A stretch of 8,175 bases of DNA from a bacterium. GTDB taxonomy: Bacteria > Patescibacteriota > Minisyncoccia > Moranbacterales > DUUL01. The position numbers and the translations under genes were made by a program. This document shows, in pieces, positions 1 through 4,959 of this stretch. The stretch lies in contig DAOWHU010000035.1 of the NCBI GenBank assembly GCA_030641245.1, forward strand, positions 1-8,175, given 5' to 3'. Under the pieces are notes generated by a model. The model was given only the letters and a program-made list of their open reading frames with translations, was not told the origin of the DNA and did no database searches. Position 1 is the first letter of the stretch, and each line of letters starts with the position of its first letter.

Positions 1-2
1 AT

Positions 3-665
3 ATGAATTCAGAAGAGTCTCAGGAAAATCCGTTGGAAGAAAACAAGGATAATAAATATGGCAAATTGAAAACTTTAGGTGCTTATATTTTTGAATTACT
101 CAAGGTGGGAGTGTTTTCTCTAGTGATTATTGTTCCGATCAGAACTTTTATTTTTCAACCCTTTTTTGTTCAGGGAGCTTCAATGGAACCCACCTTTCAT
201 AACGGGGAATATTTGATTATCAATGAGTTTGGTTATAAAAAAACCGTTGTGGGAGTAGACGAGAAGAAATTTTTTACCGTTGAGCCTTTCAAAGAGATTA
301 CTAGAAAAGAAGTGATAGTTTTTAGAAATCCTCAGGATCCCAAGGAATATTTCATTAAGAGGGTAATTGGACTGCCAGGAGATCGGGTGGAGATTAAGGA
401 TGGTGATGTAGTCCTTTATAATGATGAAAATCCGCAGGGAGGTATTTTAGATGAAAGTGACTATTTGGTTAAAATGCTTCACGAAACAGAATGTCGAGCG
501 CAATGTATTTTTGATATAAAGGAAGATGAATTTTTGGTTCTAGGCGATAATCGAAAATATAGCAGTGATTCCAGAACCTGGGGAGTTTTATCTAGTGATT
601 TTGTTATTGGGAAAGTTCTCTTAAGAGCTTGGCCTTTCGATAAAATTTCTTTGTTTAATCAATAA
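3..665 (+). CDS. lepB: Signal peptidase I (type I leader peptidase)
   Basis: Membrane serine protease that removes N-terminal signal peptides from exported proteins on the outer face of the cytoplasmic membrane. A hydrophilic N-terminal tail (about residues 1-30) is followed by one hydrophobic segment (about 33-52), then the catalytic domain. The Ser/Lys dyad is visible: Ser60 in GASMEPT and Lys119 in FIKRVIGLPGD. The family's C-terminal signature GDNR...SSDSR lies at 181-191. The length of 220 residues is normal for a single-span bacterial SPase I. Cys164 and Cys168 sit in the predicted extracytoplasmic part and could form a disulfide (inference). The ATG is only two bases into the window, so the upstream region and any SD are unseen and a longer start cannot be excluded; the acidic/polar N-terminus nevertheless looks natural. 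hisS follows after 16 bases. Function is near certain from the motifs. Confidence 0.95.
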   Translation: MNSEESQENPLEENKDNKYGKLKTLGAYIFELLKVGVFSLVIIVPIRTFIFQPFFVQGASMEPTFHNGEYLIINEFGYKKTVVGVDEKKFFTVEPFKEITRKEVIVFRNPQDPKEYFIKRVIGLPGDRVEIKDGDVVLYNDENPQGGILDESDYLVKMLHETECRAQCIFDIKEDEFLVLGDNRKYSSDSRTWGVLSSDFVIGKVLLRAWPFDKISLFNQ

Positions 666-681
666 CTTATTATTTAAAAAT

Positions 682-2022
682 ATGCCGAATCCAAAGCAAA
701 AAAATAATAACAGTTCTAAAAAGAAGAAAATTAAATTCCAGACTGTTAGGGGAATGAGGGATATTCTTCCAGAAGAACAAATTTATTGGAACAAAATTCG
801 AAAAGCAGTTGATAGGGTGGCAGTTGATTACAACTATGGTCGAATTGATACTCCGATAGTAGAGCCCACTAATCTTTTTGAGCGAACTACCGGGAAAGAA
901 ACTGATGTAGTCAAAAAAGAGATGTACAAATTTGAGACTCAAAGCGGTAAGAAAGTCAGCTTGCGACCAGAAGGTACTCCAAGCATAGTTCGAGCTTATA
1001 TTGAACACGGAATGAGAACTAAACCTAGTCCAATTAAACTTTTCTATATTGGGCCAATGTTTAGACACGATCGACCGCAAAAAGGACGATATCGAGAATT
1101 TTTTCAATTTGGTTTTGAGGCGATTGGAGAACAAGATCCAATTTTGGATGCTCAGATAATTCAGACCGCTTTAAGAATTTTTAGTTCAATTGGAATTAGT
1201 AAAACCGCTCTTCAAGTTAATAGCATCGGTTGTCAAGAATGTCGACCTAATTATGACAATTTGTTGGTTAGTTATTTAAAGAATCGGAAACAAGCTCTCT
1301 GTATGGATTGCAAGGATAGACTAAAGAAAAACCCTTTAAGAATTTTGGACTGCAAAGAAGAGAAGTGTACTCAAGTAGTAACTCAGGCTCCTCAAGCAGT
1401 TGATCACCTATGTCCAGATTGCAAGAAGCACTTCATTTATTTGTTGGAATGTTTAGATGAACTAAAGATCACCTATAGTATTAATCCGCACTTGGTTAGA
1501 GGTCTTGATTATTATACTAAGACGGTTTTTGAAATTTGGTCTAAAGATGACGAAGAAGGCCGAGTGGCTTTAGGCGGCGGTGGAAGATACGATTATTTAG
1601 TAGAAAAATTGGGTGGTAAGAAAACTCCGGGGGTTGGTTTTGCAGCTGGGATGGATCGAATAGTAGAAGAAATGAAAGAGAGGGGCATTAAAGGAGCTAA
1701 AACTTCTCAACCAAAAGTCTTTTTAGCTCAATTAGGAGATTTAGCAAAAATGAAGAGCTTGTCGATTTTTCAAGGTTTGGAAAAAGCAGGGATAACCGTA
1801 GCAGAGAGCTTTGGACGAGGAAACTTGAAGACTCAGCTTAAAAAAGCCAATCAACTGAAAGTGGATTTGGTTTTGATTATGGGACAGAGAGAATCTTTGG
1901 ATGAAACGGTAATTATCAAGGATATGACTGGTGGAAATCAAGAGGTAGTTACTCTCGGTAAAGTTGTTATCGAAGTGAAGAAGAAATTAAAAAAGATCAA
2001 AAAAGAGGTTAGGGTCAAATAG
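682..2022 (+). CDS. hisS: Histidyl-tRNA synthetase
   Basis: Class II aminoacyl-tRNA synthetase that charges tRNA-His using ATP in the cytoplasm. The N-terminal signature VRGMRDILPEE is at 22-32. Motif 2 lies at about 127-146 (FRHDRPQKGR then FFQFGFEAIG). The two histidine-binding signatures are LVRGLDYYT (271-279) and GGGRYDYL (299-306), with motif 3 at GVGFAAGMDR (317-326). Residues from about 345 to the end form the anticodon-binding domain. Four cysteine pairs (C184/C187, C207/C210, C224/C229, C244/C247) lie in the insertion domain between motif 2 and the histidine motifs. I know such CxxC sets from other bacterial HisRS; a structural metal site is plausible but not proven. Both ends are unusually lysine-rich. 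The length of 446 residues is slightly above the usual 420-430. There is no SD before the ATG, only an AT-rich leader. It ends in TAG, 28 bases before the HIT gene. Confidence 0.97.
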   Translation: MPNPKQKNNNSSKKKKIKFQTVRGMRDILPEEQIYWNKIRKAVDRVAVDYNYGRIDTPIVEPTNLFERTTGKETDVVKKEMYKFETQSGKKVSLRPEGTPSIVRAYIEHGMRTKPSPIKLFYIGPMFRHDRPQKGRYREFFQFGFEAIGEQDPILDAQIIQTALRIFSSIGISKTALQVNSIGCQECRPNYDNLLVSYLKNRKQALCMDCKDRLKKNPLRILDCKEEKCTQVVTQAPQAVDHLCPDCKKHFIYLLECLDELKITYSINPHLVRGLDYYTKTVFEIWSKDDEEGRVALGGGGRYDYLVEKLGGKKTPGVGFAAGMDRIVEEMKERGIKGAKTSQPKVFLAQLGDLAKMKSLSIFQGLEKAGITVAESFGRGNLKTQLKKANQLKVDLVLIMGQRESLDETVIIKDMTGGNQEVVTLGKVVIEVKKKLKKIKKEVRVK

Positions 2023-2050
2023 TATCTCAAATTGTTAAATGTTATTAATT

Positions 2051-2404
2051 ATGAACAAGGATTGTATTTTTTGTAAAATTGTTAATCGAGAAATACCTAA
2101 GGAAATTATTTTCGAGGATGATTTAGTGACAGCTTTTGATGACAACAATCCGGTGGCCTCGGTTCACATTTTGATTGTTCCAAGAAAGCATATTGAATCA
2201 ATTAACGATTTGACAGAAAGCGATAAAAATGAGAGACTAATGGGCCGATTGATATTGGTAGCTCGAAAAATTGCAGTTAAAAAAGGAATCGCCGAAGTTG
2301 GCTATAAGCTACTAATTAGAACTGGAAAAGCGGGCGGTCAGGAAGTACCGCATATTCATCTTCATCTAATGGGTGGAGAGTGGAGAATTAAACCAAATAT
2401 ATAA
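2051..2404 (+). CDS. HIT-family (histidine triad) protein, HINT/PKCI-like
   Basis: Small nucleotide-binding hydrolase/transferase of the histidine triad superfamily. HINT-type members cleave purine nucleoside phosphoramidates such as AMP-lysine; the true substrate here is unknown. The triad is at residues 101-105 (VPHIHLHLMGG), where the middle His103 is the expected nucleophile by analogy with HINT1. The N-terminal CIFCKI (Cys5, Cys8) matches the start typical of bacterial HIT proteins and may, with later histidines, bind zinc as in some relatives. The length of 117 residues is normal. I chose the ATG at 2051 because it gives the family's usual N-terminus (MNKDCIFC); an in-frame ATG at 2039 would add four residues (MLLI). 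Neither has an SD. It lies 28 bases after hisS and 25 before rpsU, consistent with co-transcription. Confidence 0.92.
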   Translation: MNKDCIFCKIVNREIPKEIIFEDDLVTAFDDNNPVASVHILIVPRKHIESINDLTESDKNERLMGRLILVARKIAVKKGIAEVGYKLLIRTGKAGGQEVPHIHLHLMGGEWRIKPNI

Positions 2405-2414
2405 TTAAAGCAAG

Positions 2415-2422
2415 AAAGGAGG
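2415..2422 (+). promoter_or_regulatory. Strong Shine-Dalgarno site of rpsU
   Basis: AAAGGAGG, complementary to the canonical 3' end of 16S rRNA, lies 7 bases before the rpsU ATG. It is the only convincing SD in the window: the starts of hisS, the HIT gene, yqeY, ybeY, mreB, alaS and the hydrolase are preceded by A/T-rich sequence. It fixes the rpsU start at 2430. Confidence 0.9.
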
Positions 2423-2429
2423 ATTTTCT

Positions 2430-2681
2430 ATGGTAGAAGTTGTAAAGAAAGATAACGAAACATCAGAAAATTTGATTAGACGTTTTTCTCGTAGAATGCA
2501 AGAAAGTAAAGTTTTAATGAAAGCTCGAAAATCTCAATTCAACGCTAAGAAAAAGTCTAGAAAACAACTAAAAGACGATGCTCTTTATCGACAAAAAGTT
2601 AAAAAAGTAGCTGACAAACTCAAAAAAATGGGTATTTTTGAAGACGAAAAATTCAAAGAAGTTAAAAAACGAATTTTATAA
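2430..2681 (+). CDS. rpsU: 30S ribosomal protein S21
   Basis: Small basic ribosomal protein that binds near the 3' end of 16S rRNA on the 30S platform and takes part in initiation. The N-terminal half has the S21 pattern: a short beta-type start (VEVVKKDNET), then LIRRFSRRMQESKVLMKARK and a basic stretch rich in Lys/Arg. At 83 residues it is longer than the E. coli protein (71), with an extra C-terminal helix-like, charged segment (about 60-83). Identification also rests on the neighbour: a yqeY-like gene follows, a pairing common in bacteria. The start is set by the AAAGGAGG site 7 bases upstream. An inverted repeat with a short T run follows the stop codon. In Bacteroidetes S21 helps hide the anti-SD and rpsU itself has a strong SD; the same autoregulatory logic may apply here (inference). 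Confidence 0.88.
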   Translation: MVEVVKKDNETSENLIRRFSRRMQESKVLMKARKSQFNAKKKSRKQLKDDALYRQKVKKVADKLKKMGIFEDEKFKEVKKRIL

Positions 2682-2682
2682 T

Positions 2683-2714
2683 ACAGTCGATTAGTTAATT
2701 AGTACGACTGTTTT
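2683..2714 (+). terminator. Stem-loop after rpsU, possible terminator or attenuator
   Basis: ACAGTCG at 2683-2689 pairs perfectly with CGACTGT at 2705-2711 around a 15-base AT-rich loop, and the downstream arm runs into TTTT (2711-2714). The stem is only 7 bp and the T run short, so termination would be weak or partial. It could lower yqeY expression relative to rpsU or stabilise the rpsU mRNA 3' end. An operator is an alternative. Confidence 0.45.
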
Positions 2715-2726
2715 CAAATCAAAGCT

Positions 2727-3182
2727 ATGAGTTTAAAAGAAAAAATTAAGGGTGATTTTATTGAAGCTTTTCGCCAAAAAGATGGCGATAAAAAGGCGGT
2801 TTTGTCGATGATCAATTCTGATATTAAAAATGCTGAAATAGAATTTAAGCTAAGAGACAAAGGTTTAGCTGATGATAAAGTCGTTGAAATTATTCGACGC
2901 AACATCAAACAGAGAAAGGATGCTATCGATAAATATCAACAAGGGGGCCGAGAAGAGTTAGCTGAAAAAGAACAGAAAGAGATGGATATTTTGAAAGTAT
3001 ATCTTCCAGCCGAATTAAGTTCAGAAAAAATTAGGGAAGTAGCCGAGAAAGTAGTCCAGGAAAGCAATGTCCAAGATATGTCTCAAATGGGAATGGTGAT
3101 GGGCAATGTTATGAAAGAGCTTAAGGGGCAAGTTGATGGCAATATCGTCCGTAAGATTGTTACGGAATTATTGCAAAAATAA
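2727..3182 (+). CDS. yqeY: GatB/YqeY domain protein
   Basis: YqeY-like protein of 151 residues, the stand-alone form of the C-terminal tRNA-binding tail domain of GatB (amidotransferase subunit B). The cell role of stand-alone YqeY is not established; tRNA or amidotransferase-related binding is inferred from the domain. Family features visible are the N-terminal helical start MSLKEKIKGDFIEAFR, the region DKKAVLSMINSDIKNAEIE (about 21-39), the helix with RRNIKQRKDAIDKYQ (57-71), DILKVYLPAELS near 87-98, and a C-terminal half with MGMVMGNVMKELKGQVDGN, typical of the GatB/YqeY fold. Position directly downstream of rpsU is a widely conserved arrangement. No SD; the ATG follows the rpsU stem-loop by 12 bases. 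A long hairpin lies just after its TAA stop. Confidence 0.92.
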   Translation: MSLKEKIKGDFIEAFRQKDGDKKAVLSMINSDIKNAEIEFKLRDKGLADDKVVEIIRRNIKQRKDAIDKYQQGGREELAEKEQKEMDILKVYLPAELSSEKIREVAEKVVQESNVQDMSQMGMVMGNVMKELKGQVDGNIVRKIVTELLQK

Positions 3183-3200
3183 GCCCTTGAAATTTTGATA

Positions 3201-3259
3201 GAAGGGACTGTTATTTAAAAATTTTTCATTATGAAGAATTATTTAATAACAGTCTCTTT
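3201..3259. repeat. Long 59-base hairpin between yqeY and ybeY
   Basis: Positions 3201-3227 pair with 3233-3259 around a 5-base loop (ATTAT, 3228-3232). By direct pairing, 25 of 27 positions are matched, three of them G-T wobbles; the two mismatches are T-T and A-A flanking a 2-bp AT block. The outer 15 bp arm starts at GAAGGGACTGTTATT; the inner arm is AATTTTTC / GAAGAATT. No clear poly-T tail follows (CTCTTTCG), so a classic intrinsic terminator is doubtful. An RNA-processing hairpin, mRNA stabiliser, bidirectional terminator or degenerate dispersed repeat are alternatives. Confidence 0.7.
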
Positions 3260-3278
3260 CGTAAATTAAAAGTTGTTT

Positions 3279-3686
3279 ATGAGTTCAGAAAAAATTTTTC
3301 CAAAAAAACTAGCCGATGACTTATTGGAAAAAGTTATTGATTTTTTAAAATCAGAAAAAATTATTTTCGATAAGCATCGAGTTTTGATTAGTATCGTCTC
3401 AGTTTCTGAAAAAGAAATTAAGAAGCTCAATAGTCAGTATCGAAACAAACATGAGGTGACGGACATCTTGTCCTTTGGTTATGTTTCTGATCAAGAAAAG
3501 CTGGAAGGAGACTTAATCTTGTGTTGGGAGATTATTCAAAAAAATGCCCGAGAAGATAGCATTAAATCGAATCAAGAATTGGCTAAGAACTTAATTCATG
3601 GTTGTTTGCATTTAACTGGTCAAGAACATTCAAAAAAAATGTTTGCTTTGCAAAATAAATTTTTAGTAGAAAACTATAATGATTAA
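3279..3686 (+). CDS. ybeY: Endoribonuclease YbeY (rRNA maturation factor)
   Basis: Zinc-dependent single-strand endoribonuclease of the UPF0054 family, needed in E. coli for 16S rRNA 3' end maturation and ribosome quality control. The signature H-x3-H-x5-H is at His107, His111 and His117 (HGCLHLTGQEH), the expected metal ligands. Other family marks are LNSQYRNKHEVTDILSFGY (50-68) and the LEGDLILC strand (75-82). The length of 135 residues is slightly short but normal for compact genomes. I chose ATG 3279; a TTG at 3273 in the same frame would add two residues. There is no SD. The gene lies 19 bases after the long hairpin and only 9 bases before mreB, so the two are probably translated from one message. 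Confidence 0.93.
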   Translation: MSSEKIFPKKLADDLLEKVIDFLKSEKIIFDKHRVLISIVSVSEKEIKKLNSQYRNKHEVTDILSFGYVSDQEKLEGDLILCWEIIQKNAREDSIKSNQELAKNLIHGCLHLTGQEHSKKMFALQNKFLVENYND

Positions 3687-3695
3687 TTAGACCAA

Positions 3696-4715
3696 TTGAA
3701 TTTTAGCGATTTATTTTTAAATAAAATTGGAATAGATTTAGGAACTGCGAATACTTTAGTGTTTGTACCTAAAAAAGGGATCGTCATTAACGAGCCTTCT
3801 GTTGTGGCGGTCGATGTTAATGATAATAAAATTTTGGCGGTTGGAAATGAGGCTAAAGAAATGATCGGCAGAACTCCTGAAATGATTGTGGCTCACCGGC
3901 CTTTGAAAGACGGCGTGATCGCTGATTACAAAGTGACCGAAGCCATGATCCGCTATTTTGTAAATAAAGTCAGCTCAAGAATTAGGTTTAATCGTCCTGA
4001 TATTTTGATTTCGATTCCAGCCGGAGTGACTTCTACGGAGCGGAGAGCGGTTGTAGAAGCGGCTAATAATGCGGGGGCTAGAAATGCTTATGTTGTCAAA
4101 GAACCAGTTTTAGCAGCCATTGGGGCGGGTATTCCCATTAACAATCCTTCTGGTAATATGATTATTGATATTGGTGGAGGAACTTCTGAAGTAGCCATAA
4201 TCTCTTTAGGGGGAGTAGTAGCTGCTTACAGTGCTCGAGTGGGGGGGGATAAATTTGATAATGCCATCGCTAATTACATTAAAAAAAGACACGGTTTAGC
4301 AATCGGTGAAAGGACAGCTGAGGAGATCAAAATAGCAGTAGGAGGCGCTGTTCCTCAAATTGATGAAAAATATGTTGAAGTGCGAGGGCGAGATTTAATG
4401 GGAGGATTGCCAAAGATTATTAAAATTTCTTCCAATGAAGTTACCGAAGCTTTGCAAGATGAATTGAGAGAAGTGATCGAAGTAATTAAAAAAGTTCTTC
4501 AAGAAACTCCACCAGAGTTGGCAGCGGATGTCATGGATAAGGGGATGGTTTTATCGGGAGGAGGAGCTTTATTAAGGAATTTGGATCAATACATTATGCA
4601 GATGACTAGTGTTCCGTGCTATGTCGCCGATGATGCTTTGTTGTGTGTGGCGAAAGGAACGGGAATCGCGTTGGAAAATTTAGAAGTGTACAAAAAAACT
4701 ATTTTGTCGAAATAG
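3696..4715 (+). CDS. mreB: Rod shape-determining protein MreB (bacterial actin)
   Basis: Actin-like ATPase that polymerises along the inner membrane and guides lateral cell-wall synthesis, giving rod shape. Actin-fold signatures are clear: phosphate loop 1 GIDLGTANT (12-20), the connect/phosphate 2 region IIDIGGGTSEVAI (156-168), and the adenosine motif VLSGGGALLRNLD (285-297). SIPAGVTSTERRAV (106-119) and VKEPVLAAIGAG (134-145) are typical MreB. The length of 339 residues matches the family (about 335-350). The start is a TTG (3696): the frame has no ATG before codon 57, and only this start gives the normal MreB N-terminus. The start has no SD and lies 9 bases after the ybeY stop, suggesting translational coupling. 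An unbroken run of eight G lies at 4241-4248 inside the Val-Gly-Gly-Asp codons. No mreC or mreD follows. Confidence 0.97.
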   Translation: MNFSDLFLNKIGIDLGTANTLVFVPKKGIVINEPSVVAVDVNDNKILAVGNEAKEMIGRTPEMIVAHRPLKDGVIADYKVTEAMIRYFVNKVSSRIRFNRPDILISIPAGVTSTERRAVVEAANNAGARNAYVVKEPVLAAIGAGIPINNPSGNMIIDIGGGTSEVAIISLGGVVAAYSARVGGDKFDNAIANYIKKRHGLAIGERTAEEIKIAVGGAVPQIDEKYVEVRGRDLMGGLPKIIKISSNEVTEALQDELREVIEVIKKVLQETPPELAADVMDKGMVLSGGGALLRNLDQYIMQMTSVPCYVADDALLCVAKGTGIALENLEVYKKTILSK

Positions 4716-4726
4716 CCTTCCAAGAG

Positions 4727-4879
4727 AAATTTCAAATTCAAAGCACTAAATAACAAATAAGCACCAATATCTAAAATTTAAATACTTAAAACTTTTCACT
4801 CGTTTAAGCGAGCGGATTCAAGAATGTTTTGAGTTTAAAAAATTGTAATTTGGTATTTGATGCTTTGAGTTTGTGATTT
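4727..4879. repeat. 153-base imperfect inverted repeat between mreB and alaS
   Basis: The 244-base spacer 4716-4959 contains no gene I can support. Most of it is one imperfect palindrome. The outer arms 4727-4751 and 4855-4879 pair at 23 of 25 positions (three G-T wobbles). Then ACCAA (4763-4767) pairs with TTGGT (4850-4854), ACTTAAAAC (4784-4792) with GTTTTGAGT (4826-4834), and the centre has CTCG / CGAG (4799-4802, 4809-4812). The left arm has about 12 extra bases. Such long, AT-rich, gene-free palindromes look like MITE-type or REP-type dispersed elements, or a degenerate bidirectional terminator. I see no target-site duplication or transposase. Confidence 0.65.
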
Positions 4880-4895
4880 TGCCTGTATTTGCCTC

Positions 4896-4924
4896 TTGAA
4901 ACAAGGCAGTATATAGGATATTAT
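4896..4924 (+). promoter_or_regulatory. Likely sigma70-type promoter of alaS
   Basis: The -35 element TTGAAA (4896-4901) and the -10 element TATTAT (4919-4924) each match the consensus at 5 of 6 bases, with the optimal 17-base spacer. The predicted start of transcription is near 4931, giving a leader of roughly 30 bases before the ATG. Around the -35 box, TGCC (4890-4893) and GGCA (4905-4908) could form a small imperfect stem. No T-box or other aminoacyl-tRNA-sensing leader is visible. Confidence 0.55.
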
Positions 4925-4959
4925 TAGGTTGTATTTACTAATCTTTCAAATAAAATAAA

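Noticed and set aside
670..1134. 154-codon open frame on the minus strand inside hisS
   Set aside because: It is fully antisense to conserved HisRS motifs, has no recognisable domain, and arises from AT-rich codon complementarity.
1231..1422. Eight-cysteine region of HisRS as a novel zinc domain
   Set aside because: Similar CxxC sets are familiar in the insertion domain of many bacterial HisRS proteins.
3187..3216. Promoter before ybeY (TTGAAA at 3187)
   Set aside because: No acceptable -10 lies 16-18 bases downstream; the region is the arm of the long hairpin.
4925..4959. T-box or riboswitch leader for alaS
   Set aside because: The leader is only about 30 AT-rich bases, with no T-box consensus or room for a specifier stem.
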